A stretch of DNA of 12,586 nucleotides from JBOGFI01 sp050743365 (lineage in GTDB: Bacteria; Actinomycetota; Acidimicrobiia; IMCC26256; JACDBD01), in contig JBOGFI010000139.1 of NCBI GenBank assembly GCA_050743365.1, positions 1 to 12,586 on the forward strand, given 5' to 3'. The translations under genes were made by a program, and so were the position numbers. Each line of letters begins with the position of its first letter. Position 1 is the first letter of the stretch. Below, in pieces: positions 7,398 to 12,586 of the stretch. The notes beneath the pieces are model-generated. The model saw only the letters and a list, made by a program, of their open reading frames with translations. It did no database searches and was not told where the DNA came from.

Positions 7398-9244
7398 GCC
7401 TCACTCCGTTCTGCAGCAGCGAGATCGAGCACGGCGTCGTCGCCGAGAACAGCCTCCGCCGAGCCGTTGGCCACACGTACGAGCGCCCGCGCCGCCTCGT
7501 CGTCGTACCGGGCGGCGGCCTCGCTGAAGTACACCAAACTGCGTTGGAGGAGTCCAGCCGGCAACCTGACGGGGTCGACCCGCACGATCGCCTCGTGCTC
7601 GGTGGTACTCAGCTTCTCGTCCGGGCCGTGCAGCGACTCCGCGTACTTCTCACCCGGTCGGGGGCCGACGATCTCGATCGGGATCTCCTTCCCCACCGCG
7701 TAGCCGGAAAGGCGGATCATCCGCTTGGCGAGCGAGAGAATGTTCACCGCCTCGCCCATCTCCAGCATGAACACCTCGCCGCCGTCCGCAAACACGGCCG
7801 CCTGGAGCACGAGCTGCACGGCCTCCTCGATGCTCATGAAGAAGCGGGTCATCTCGGCGTCCGTCACTGTGACGGGGCCACCGCTCGCGATCTGCCGGTA
7901 AAAGGTCGGGACGACGCTGCCGCGGCTGCCCAGCACGTTGCCGAACCGCACCGCGCAGTAGCGGGAGCCCCGGGGAGCGCGAGCCAGCACGAGCTGCTCC
8001 CCGAGCCACTTCGAGGCGCCCATGACGCTCGACGGCTGCACGGCCTTGTCGGTCGAGATGAACACGACCCGCGCGACCCCCGTGGCTGCGGCTGCGGCAA
8101 CGACGTTGGCGGTGCCGAGGAGGTTGGTCGCAATCGCCTCGCACGGGTGCTCCTCGAGGACGGGGACGTGCTTGTGCGCGGCGGCGTGGAAGACGATCTC
8201 GGGACGAAAGCGCTCGAACATGAGGGCGATCCGCTCGCCATCGCGCACGTCGGCGAGCAACATCGTCGCACCGGTGTCCAGGCGGCCCGCCGCCTCGTGG
8301 AGATGGGTCTCGTCGTTATCGAGAAGCAGCAAGCGCTCAGGGCTGCACTCCGCGACCTGGCGGGCGATCTCCGCCCCGATGGAGCCGCCGCCGCCGGTGA
8401 TGAGGACGCGGCGGCCGGCGAGGAGCCGGACCACGCTCTCGAAGTCGGTCTTGACCTCCTGCCGGCCGATCAGGTCCTCGATGCGGATGTGGCGTACGTC
8501 GTGCAGCGTCACCCGTCCTCGAATGAGCTCGCCCAGCTCCGGGACCACGAGGACGGGAACGTCGGCGGCTTCCGCGCCGGCCGCAACGCGGCGAACGAGG
8601 CTCTGACCGGCGGTGGGGACGGCGAGGAGCACCCGATGCACGTTCAGGCGCTCGACGACATCGGGCAGCTCATCGACGCTGCCGACGATCGGCACGCCGA
8701 GCATGGAATGCCCGAGCTTCCGAGGGTCGTCGTCGAGGAGAGCGACCGGCCGGAACCCGGCCGCGGGGTCGCGCTGCATCTCGCGGACGATCGCCGCTCC
8801 GGCCTCGCCCGCGCCGACGACGAGGATGCGCAGGCCCGCGGGATCGTCGCCGCGACGACGGAAGGCGAACAGGCGAGACTGGAACCGCACGGTGCCGACG
8901 AGCAGCGTCGCCAGCAACGGACCGAGCAAGGCCACCGAGAACGGCACGAGGCGGTCGAGGACGAGGTTGGCGGGGACGAGGATGGCGAGCGCGGTCGCTC
9001 CGGCCAGCAGCACGCGCTGGGCCTCACGCACGCTGGCGTGCCGCCACACCTGACGGTTGAGCCCCCAGGCCCAGCCGCACGCGATGTGGACGACGACGGC
9101 GAGCGGCAGGTAGCGGCCGAACCGGGGCAAGTACCGGTCGGGCACGGCCGCGTCGAAACGCAGCAGGAGCATCGCGAAGTACGCGCCGGCGACGAGGAGC
9201 GCGTCGAGCGCGCACTGCGATACGTCGACGCGCACGCGGTTCAC
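7376..9244 (-). CDS. Membrane-anchored nucleotide-sugar 4,6-dehydratase (WbpM/PglF/CapD family)
   Basis: A 622-residue protein of the large UDP-GlcNAc dehydratase type. Four hydrophobic segments (about 11-29, 44-61, 76-97, 102-118) anchor it. A first Rossmann domain of the CoA-binding-like kind begins LRILVVGAGEAGAAIV (138-153). The catalytic SDR domain starts at VLITGGGGSIGAEIA (280-294), binding NAD(P). The active site reads STDKAVQPSSVMGASK: Thr398-Asp399-Lys400, with Met408 in the place of the usual Tyr and Lys412. The Met-x3-Lys form is characteristic of the large members. RFGNVLGSRGSVVP (433-446) and GPRPGEKYAESL follow. The family converts UDP-GlcNAc to the 4-keto-6-deoxy sugar at the start of bacillosamine, QuiNAc or FucNAc pathways. 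It is the first gene of a four-gene operon. Start: GAGGAG at 9258-9253 lies 8 nt before GTG 9244 and 5 nt before GTG 9247; either is possible. Exact sugar product is unknown. Confidence 0.92.
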   Translation of the reverse strand: MNRVRVDVSQCALDALLVAGAYFAMLLLRFDAAVPDRYLPRFGRYLPLAVVVHIACGWAWGLNRQVWRHASVREAQRVLLAGATALAILVPANLVLDRLVPFSVALLGPLLATLLVGTVRFQSRLFAFRRRGDDPAGLRILVVGAGEAGAAIVREMQRDPAAGFRPVALLDDDPRKLGHSMLGVPIVGSVDELPDVVERLNVHRVLLAVPTAGQSLVRRVAAGAEAADVPVLVVPELGELIRGRVTLHDVRHIRIEDLIGRQEVKTDFESVVRLLAGRRVLITGGGGSIGAEIARQVAECSPERLLLLDNDETHLHEAAGRLDTGATMLLADVRDGERIALMFERFRPEIVFHAAAHKHVPVLEEHPCEAIATNLLGTANVVAAAAATGVARVVFISTDKAVQPSSVMGASKWLGEQLVLARAPRGSRYCAVRFGNVLGSRGSVVPTFYRQIASGGPVTVTDAEMTRFFMSIEEAVQLVLQAAVFADGGEVFMLEMGEAVNILSLAKRMIRLSGYAVGKEIPIEIVGPRPGEKYAESLHGPDEKLSTTEHEAIVRVDPVRLPAGLLQRSLVYFSEAAARYDDEAARALVRVANGSAEAVLGDDAVLDLAAAERSEAWNRTTI

Positions 9245-9252
9245 CACGCGTG

Positions 9253-9258
9253 CTCCTC
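9253..9258 (-). promoter_or_regulatory. Ribosome binding site for the dehydratase gene
   Basis: GAGGAG on the minus strand is the only good Shine-Dalgarno match here. It decides the start at GTG 9244 (or 9247) against the open frame that extends upstream to 9424, whose extra residues look unrelated to the family. Confidence 0.7.
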
Positions 9259-9377
9259 GTTGTTTTCCGCGCCCGCTAGACGGGGCGTGCAAGTCACTGG
9301 TCACGGCTGCCCGCCCTGTCGTGGCCGGCTCTCTGGCTGAACCCGACGCCTCGGGAGGACGCCATTCAATCGCGTAC

Positions 9378-9389
9378 CACGGAGCGTGT
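9378..9389. repeat. Copy A of dyad 12-mer CACGGAGCGTGT
   Basis: The core CACG-GAG-CGTG has 4-bp inverted arms around a 3-nt centre. This copy overlaps the -10 of the candidate operon promoter, a position suited to a repressor site. Function is inferred only from location and repetition. Confidence 0.35.
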
Positions 9390-9415
9390 AAAGTCGCGCC
9401 ACGGCAACGTGACAA
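9387..9415 (-). promoter_or_regulatory. Candidate promoter of the polysaccharide operon
   Basis: On the minus strand TTGTCA (9415-9410, five of six bases of TTGACA) is followed after exactly 17 nt by TTTACA (9392-9387, a weak -10). Transcription would begin near 9380, giving a leader of about 135 nt before the dehydratase start. The surrounding bases are among the more AT-rich of the window. One copy of the CACGGAGCGTGT motif overlaps the -10 and the expected start point. Confidence 0.4.
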
Positions 9416-9522
9416 AAGGTTCAAGGAAACGCCGCGACGGCTGCGATCGCTTGCGCGCTACGCGGCAACTGACCACTGAGCGTGGCCGAGAGATGAACGG
9501 CGCGTTAAGGACGATCGGTCAG

Positions 9523-9555
9523 AAGCGCCGCGGGTCAGCCGAGCGCCACCCGCTT
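9523..9555 (-). terminator. Possible hairpin after the small ORF
   Basis: GCGGGT (9530-9535) pairs with ACCCGC (9548-9553) around a 12-nt loop; an alternative outer pairing uses AAGCG (9523-9527) and CGCTT (9551-9555). It begins directly after the stop of the 58-codon ORF in the minus direction. No clear T run follows, so a terminator role is uncertain. Confidence 0.25.
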
Positions 9556-9731
9556 CAGAATGCCGCCGTGACCGCCGCGTTCCACTCGGGCCGCGGCGTG
9601 CCCGGCTGGTCGACGCACCGGAGCGAGAGCCGGCCGTTCACCGCGTCGTCGACACTGACCCTGCTCCCGCGGGGGATCGACGGCCCGAGCCAGAAGGCGT
9701 TCCCCCCGAACACGTTGCTGAGCGCGTCCAC
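9555..9731 (-). CDS. Unidentified 58-residue ORF, small gene or C-terminal relic
   Basis: From GTG 9731 to TGA 9557-9555 the minus strand encodes 58 residues, beginning VDALSNVFGGNAFWLGPS and ending PEWNAAVTAAF. The composition is protein-like: a mix of Gly, aromatic, hydrophobic and acidic residues with one Cys. All codons but two end in G or C, as in neighbouring genes, unlike a random frame. I do not recognise the family. There is no Shine-Dalgarno sequence. An in-frame TGA at 9740-9738 lies just upstream, and the stop of the family 2 glycosyltransferase lies 21 nt before the GTG in the same frame. It may be the C-terminal remnant of a gene whose front was lost when the glycosyltransferase gene arrived, or a small gene read by coupling from it. 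The normal codon bias suggests any loss was recent. Confidence 0.45.
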   Translation of the reverse strand: MDALSNVFGGNAFWLGPSIPRGSRVSVDDAVNGRLSLRCVDQPGTPRPEWNAAVTAAF

Positions 9732-9752
9732 CAGGCGTCATGCGAAGTCGCG

Positions 9753-10691
9753 CTAACTGGTGGCGCCCGCCTCGGCCTGCGGCGTTCCGTTGTACGAGCG
9801 CGCCTTCCACACGAGATCGCCGAGGGGCGGGACGAGCGAGACGATGAGGCGGAGATGGTGCCTCCAGTGCCGCGGCTGCGTGCGGGCGGCCATGCGAAGG
9901 AAGCGCCGCGCCTCCTGGTAGCGGCCGAGGCGGGCAGCGGCGACCCCGGTGACGGCGCAGTAGTCGGCGAGGAGCTCCGGCGCCCTCGACAGCCGCTCGC
10001 GGTGCTGGTCGAGCAGGTAGCGAGTCCCGCTCAGCAGCTTCCCGGGCGTGGCCTGGCGGCGCCGCTCGGGCGCTCGTGCTCTGATTCGCACGAGGGGCTC
10101 CTCGATCGTGCCGACGCCCCAGTGGCGGGACCGGCAGAGCGGAAGGAGGCGCAGGGCGAGCTCCGTCTGGTGGCTGCATTGCAGTCCCTCGGCGTAGCCG
10201 CCAATGAGGTCGTAGGCCTCCCGACGAACGGCGAAGGTCCCGGCCCGGAACAGGGCGCGGTAGTCCTCGAAGGCGGGCCCGAGGGGTTGCGGGAGGAGCG
10301 TTAGCACCGGACGTTCCTGCTCGTCGACGATCGTCGCGCCACAGGTGATCACCGCGTACTGGTCCGTGTCCGCGATCGAGCAGAGATGCTGGAGCCAGGT
10401 GGGGAACACCTCGTCGTCGTCATCGAGGAACGTGACGAACCGGCCGTGAGAGTTGGCGACGCCGGTGTTGCGCGCCGCCGAGAGCCCCCCGTTGTCGCGA
10501 CCGACGTACCGCACGCGCGGATCTGTGATCCCGGCGACGACCGCTCTGGTGTGGTCGGTCGACCCGTCGTCGACGACCACCACCTCGAAGTTCCGGAAGG
10601 TCTGGTCGAGCACGCTCCGAACGGAGCGCTCGAGGAGAGACGCCCGGTTGTACGTGCAGATGACAACGCTGAACTGCGGTGGGCCGGTCAC
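9753..10691 (-). CDS. Family 2 (GT-A) glycosyltransferase
   Basis: A 312-residue cytosolic transferase. It opens FSVVICTYNRASLLERSVRSVL (7-28), the nucleotide-binding start of GT2 enzymes. It continues with VVVVDDGSTDHT (37-48), NGGLSAARNTG (67-77) and FLDDDDEV (88-95), whose Asp cluster coordinates the metal and nucleotide sugar. A Glu in HQTELALRL (Glu177) lies where the catalytic base is expected. Residues 240-275 form Ala-rich helices resembling a tetratricopeptide-like pair, an addition seen in some GT2 proteins. It probably adds one sugar to the lipid-linked repeat unit. The GTG at 10691 is used: GAAGG lies about 7 nt upstream and the conserved fold starts at residue 7, although the open frame extends much further upstream with no family-like residues. 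A 167-bp spacer separates it from the acetyltransferase gene, so it may have its own promoter. Confidence 0.9.
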   Translation of the reverse strand: MTGPPQFSVVICTYNRASLLERSVRSVLDQTFRNFEVVVVDDGSTDHTRAVVAGITDPRVRYVGRDNGGLSAARNTGVANSHGRFVTFLDDDDEVFPTWLQHLCSIADTDQYAVITCGATIVDEQERPVLTLLPQPLGPAFEDYRALFRAGTFAVRREAYDLIGGYAEGLQCSHQTELALRLLPLCRSRHWGVGTIEEPLVRIRARAPERRRQATPGKLLSGTRYLLDQHRERLSRAPELLADYCAVTGVAAARLGRYQEARRFLRMAARTQPRHWRHHLRLIVSLVPPLGDLVWKARSYNGTPQAEAGATS

Positions 10692-10737
10692 GTTCCTGCC
10701 TTCGACGCGCGGTGCGCCATCTGCTTCCTGACATTCA

Positions 10738-10775
10738 GGTACCACGGTGCGGACAACTCCAAACCCCATGGTACC
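10738..10775. repeat. Inverted repeat upstream of the family 2 glycosyltransferase
   Basis: GGTACCACGG (10738-10747) faces CCATGGTACC (10766-10775) across an 18-nt loop. In the minus-strand transcript the arms pair over 10 bp with a single G-U wobble. It lies 46 nt before the glycosyltransferase start and 84 nt after the acetyltransferase start-distal end (stop at 10859). It could be a regulator site, a leader hairpin, or an mRNA 3' end stabiliser. No T tract follows, so a classical terminator is unlikely. Confidence 0.5.
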
Positions 10776-10783
10776 GGCACGGT

Positions 10784-10795
10784 CACGGAGTGTGT
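10784..10795. repeat. Copy B of dyad 12-mer (CACGGAGTGTGT)
   Basis: Eleven of twelve bases match copies A and C. It lies 93 bp upstream of the family 2 glycosyltransferase start, next to the inverted repeat, in non-coding DNA. Confidence 0.3.
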
Positions 10796-10847
10796 GATGC
10801 GGGATCCTCGAAGCCCCCCGAAACCCGAGAAATCGGTCGCTGTCGAT

Positions 10848-10859
10848 CACGGAGCGTGT
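10848..10859. repeat. Copy C of dyad 12-mer CACGGAGCGTGT
   Basis: Identical to copy A. It abuts the stop codon of the acetyltransferase gene and starts 64 bp from copy B, close to six helical turns, which would place both on the same DNA face. Confidence 0.3.
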
Positions 10860-11845
10860 CAGAACAACTCGACGTCGCCGAGGTTCAGCAACCAGCTTCG
10901 GCGCGGCGGCATCTCGGAGGCCGCCAGCGAGCGCCACACCAGGAGCGGTCCCTGCCCCGGGAGGGGGGCGAAACCACGCCCCGCCCCCACCCGCACCGCG
11001 TAGTCGGCACCCGACTCGGCCAGCACTCGCCGGGCCAGCCGCCGCGCGGTGCGCCGCTCCGCCCCGGGCACGAGCACATCGCAGATCGCAGCCTCGGTGG
11101 CGCCGCCGCGCCGGCGGAGCCGGAAGACGAGCGCGCCGTCCTCGAGCCGCGGGCCGGCGAGCAGCACCCGGTACGCGAGGGGCTCGAAGCCGTATCGCCA
11201 GGCCAGGAAGGCCGGTGTGCGCCGCGTCCGAAGGCCCGGCGGCGCGGAGAGGGCGGCGAGCAACCCCGCCGTCGCCCGCCCGTCGGCCAGGACCTCTGTC
11301 GCCGGTCGCCCCACCGGGGAGGCCAACGACCACTTCTCGGCCGCGGTGCGGGCACGGATCAGGCGAGCCAGTGATCGCACCGACCGCGGCCGCGCTCCCA
11401 CCGGCAGACGGCCGACGGCCTGCCACCCCATCTTGAGGTAGCCGGGCAGGCTGCGCTCGTTGGGGGTATTGAAGACGAACGCGAGTCCCGCACCCCGCAG
11501 CTCGTCGAGCGCACCGAGGGTCAAGCGCGAGAACACTCCGCGTCCCTGGTAGCTGGGATCGGTCGCGGTGTCGACCGCGCGCACGCCCTCGACGATCTGC
11601 CCTTCCCGCTCGAACTCCCACCGCAGGAACGTCCGGAACCCGACGATGCGATCGCGATGAGCGCCGTCGACGGCCACCCAGCCCGGCGACGGCCCGAAGG
11701 GGTTCTCGCGATGCTTCCACTCGAACAGGCGCGCGTGCAGGTCGTCGGGGACCCAACCGAGCGACGCCTGCAGCAGGCCGAGCACGGCCGGCTCGTCGGC
11801 GTCTGCATAACGCCGGATGCTCAACTCGACTGGAGAAGCCGCCAC
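10859..11845 (-). CDS. GNAT-family acetyltransferase of the polysaccharide locus
   Basis: A 328-residue protein. Residues 1-145 form a GNAT acyl-CoA-binding domain: LSIRRYADADEPAVLGLL (8-25), WKHRENPFGPSPGWVAVDG (43-61) and VRAVDTATDPSYQGRGVFSRL (88-108), containing the Q-x-x-G-x-G-like pantetheine loop QGRGVF. It ends with FVFNTPNERSLPGYLKMGW (123-141). Residues 150-328 form a second, Arg-rich region with a partly GNAT-like pattern (AFLAWRYGFEPLAYRVLLA, 212-230), as in two-domain members common beside exopolysaccharide genes. It likely transfers an acetyl or other acyl group to an amino sugar, but the substrate is not evident and peptide or lipid acceptors remain possible. The GTG at 11845 is preceded by GAAGGG with 6 nt spacing. 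An ATG at 11850 lies in another frame. It is divergent from the deacetylase gene with a 94-bp spacer. Confidence 0.82.
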   Translation of the reverse strand: MAASPVELSIRRYADADEPAVLGLLQASLGWVPDDLHARLFEWKHRENPFGPSPGWVAVDGAHRDRIVGFRTFLRWEFEREGQIVEGVRAVDTATDPSYQGRGVFSRLTLGALDELRGAGLAFVFNTPNERSLPGYLKMGWQAVGRLPVGARPRSVRSLARLIRARTAAEKWSLASPVGRPATEVLADGRATAGLLAALSAPPGLRTRRTPAFLAWRYGFEPLAYRVLLAGPRLEDGALVFRLRRRGGATEAAICDVLVPGAERRTARRLARRVLAESGADYAVRVGAGRGFAPLPGQGPLLVWRSLAASEMPPRRSWLLNLGDVELF

Positions 11846-11939
11846 CGCATGCCCTTCTACGTCGCGCGAGAGCCAGATCTTGGCACCGAACTACGATGCG
11901 CGACCCGAATCGTCCGCGGGGCGATCGAGACCCGACGTC
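11846..11939. promoter_or_regulatory. Divergent spacer between acetyltransferase and deacetylase genes
   Basis: The 94-bp region must serve both genes. On the plus strand TACGAT at 11892-11897 could be the -10 for the deacetylase, with a leader of about 36-42 nt; no fitting -35 is seen. TTGGCA at 11880-11885 resembles a -35 but has no -10 at the right distance. I see no clear promoter for the minus strand, and none of the 12-mer motif copies. Confidence 0.25.
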
Positions 11940-12586
11940 ATGCATCCGATGCCACGAAACGCGCGAGCGCTCGCCCTCCAGGCGGTGAAGACCACGGCGG
12001 CCGTCGCCGACCGGGTCCACCCTCCCCGTCGCGGCGTGGTCGTGCTCATCTACCACCGGGTCGAGGCCGGATCGGGGCTCCAGGTCGACCTGCCCGCCGG
12101 CCTCTTCGACGAGCAGATGCACTTCCTGGCCGAGAGACGCCGGGCGTGCACGCTCTCCGACGCGCTCGTCGCGCTCGCCCGGGACGAGCCGGCTGGCCGC
12201 GACCCGGTCGTCGTGACCTTCGACGACGGGACCGCCGACTTCGCCGAGCGGGCGCTGCCGCTGCTCGAGCGCCATCGGGTGCCGGTCACGCTCTACGTGG
12301 CGACCGATTTCGTGGAGCGGCAGCGTCCGTTCCCGAACGGCGGCACTCCGCTGTCGTGGGCTGCCCTGAGCGACGCCGTGACGACGGGCCTGGTGTCCGT
12401 CGGGTCACACACCGACACGCACGCGGTGGTGGACGGCCTCTCGAGCACGGCGCTCGAACAGGAGCTCGATCGTTCGACCCGTCTGATCGAGGATCGGCTC
12501 CAGACCGCGGCGCACGACTTCGCCTACCCGAAAGGCGTGGCCGGCGCCTCGGGCGCCGACGCGGCCGTGCGCCGCCGGTTCCGGTC
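11940..12586 (+). CDS. Polysaccharide deacetylase (NodB/CE4 family), C-terminus cut by window edge
   Basis: 215 codons are visible before the right edge. The protein opens with a basic, weakly hydrophobic N-terminus and then VVVLIYHRV (33-41), the usual lead-in of CE4 deacetylases. The catalytic motifs are VVTFDDGTADF (91-101), with Asp95 the expected base and Asp96 a metal ligand; SHTDTH (156-161), with His157 and His161 as metal ligands; and FAYPKG (194-199), the substrate-groove motif in the form seen in the PgaB/IcaB-like branch. The family removes N- or O-linked acetyl groups from polymers of GlcNAc-type sugars or peptidoglycan. Next to sugar dehydratase and glycosyltransferase genes it probably edits the locus polysaccharide or a lipid-linked precursor. 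No signal peptide is evident. The start is ATG 11940; ATG 11949 in the same frame is equally possible, and neither has a clear ribosome binding site. Confidence 0.88.
   Translation, partial: MHPMPRNARALALQAVKTTAAVADRVHPPRRGVVVLIYHRVEAGSGLQVDLPAGLFDEQMHFLAERRRACTLSDALVALARDEPAGRDPVVVTFDDGTADFAERALPLLERHRVPVTLYVATDFVERQRPFPNGGTPLSWAALSDAVTTGLVSVGSHTDTHAVVDGLSSTALEQELDRSTRLIEDRLQTAAHDFAYPKGVAGASGADAAVRRRFR

Larger units (their letters stand above)
9245..9554. other. 310-bp spacer upstream of the dehydratase gene
   Basis: I see no convincing gene here. It holds the ribosome binding site and candidate promoter listed separately, and a leader in which no riboswitch class is recognised. It also contains the 12-mer motif at 9378-9389 and a possible hairpin at its right end. 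A plus-strand open frame (9409-9756) crosses it, but its basic, low-complexity translation and lack of a ribosome binding site argue against coding. Confidence 0.6.

Noticed and set aside
7544..9340. Plus-strand open frame of 598 codons opposite the dehydratase gene
   Set aside because: It is an antisense shadow: His/Asp/Glu/Arg-rich, no domains, and it covers a gene with complete catalytic motifs on the other strand.
9558..9582. Stretch that encodes AAVTAAF on both strands, a near-palindrome with mismatches at every third base
   Set aside because: It arises because the codon pattern GCN GCN GTN ACN GCN GCN is its own reverse complement. The mismatches make a stable hairpin or operator unlikely.
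9409..9756. Plus-strand 115-codon ORF in the spacer
   Set aside because: The translation is basic and of low complexity, has no ribosome binding site, and overlaps the better-supported minus-strand 58-codon ORF.
9753..12275. Minus-strand open frame of 840 codons joining the glycosyltransferase to upstream sequence
   Set aside because: Only the last 312 codons are glycosyltransferase-like. The upstream part is antisense or frame-shifted relative to the acetyltransferase and deacetylase genes, so it is not a fusion protein.

Overview
The window reads as a chromosomal segment of a high-GC bacterium. GC-rich codon third positions, frequent GTG starts, probable leaderless promoters and an archaeal-type phosphoglycerate mutase beside a cyclic-2,3-diphosphoglycerate synthetase-like gene suggest Actinomycetota, possibly an Acidimicrobiia or Thermoleophilia relative. 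The taxonomic placement is inference; there is no rRNA or other marker gene here.

Left part (1-3064): a minus-strand pair, apgM followed by a cpgS-like gene that runs off the left edge, both acting on phosphoglycerates. Across a 54-bp spacer a plus-strand lipoprotein diverges from them, a PQQ-type glucose/sorbosone dehydrogenase probably exposed outside the membrane.

Middle part (3161-9244): a tight minus-strand operon for a surface polysaccharide. In transcription order it holds a membrane-anchored nucleotide-sugar 4,6-dehydratase (WbpM/PglF/CapD type), a fused chain-length regulator and bacterial tyrosine kinase (Wzz plus CpsD/CapB type) with an unusual repetitive basic tail, a GT-B glycosyltransferase, and a multi-pass membrane protein that is the best candidate for the polymerase. 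The junctions are a 22-bp overlap, a 2-nt gap and a 4-bp ATGA overlap, so transcription and translation are probably coupled. A promoter with a leader of about 135 nt is proposed upstream of the dehydratase gene.

Right part (9245-12586): a mostly non-coding stretch holding a 58-codon coding-like minus-strand ORF of unknown identity. It is followed by a GT-A (family 2) glycosyltransferase gene and a two-part GNAT acetyltransferase gene, both on the minus strand. Diverging from the GNAT gene is a plus-strand NodB-type polysaccharide deacetylase, cut by the right edge. Three copies of a dyad-symmetric 12-mer (CACGGAGYGTGT) and one strong inverted repeat lie in the spacers around this part.

Together, the dehydratase makes a modified sugar nucleotide, the glycosyltransferases build the repeat unit, the membrane protein may polymerise it, and the Wzz-kinase controls chain length. 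The acetyltransferase and deacetylase could tune acylation. No initiating glycosyl-phosphate transferase, flippase or outer export component is visible, so the locus probably continues beyond the right edge. I found no rRNA, tRNA, CRISPR array, IS element or phage gene. I did not find a clearly new system; the best leads are the phosphoglycerate gene pair, the kinase tail, the unknown small ORF and the shared spacer motif.
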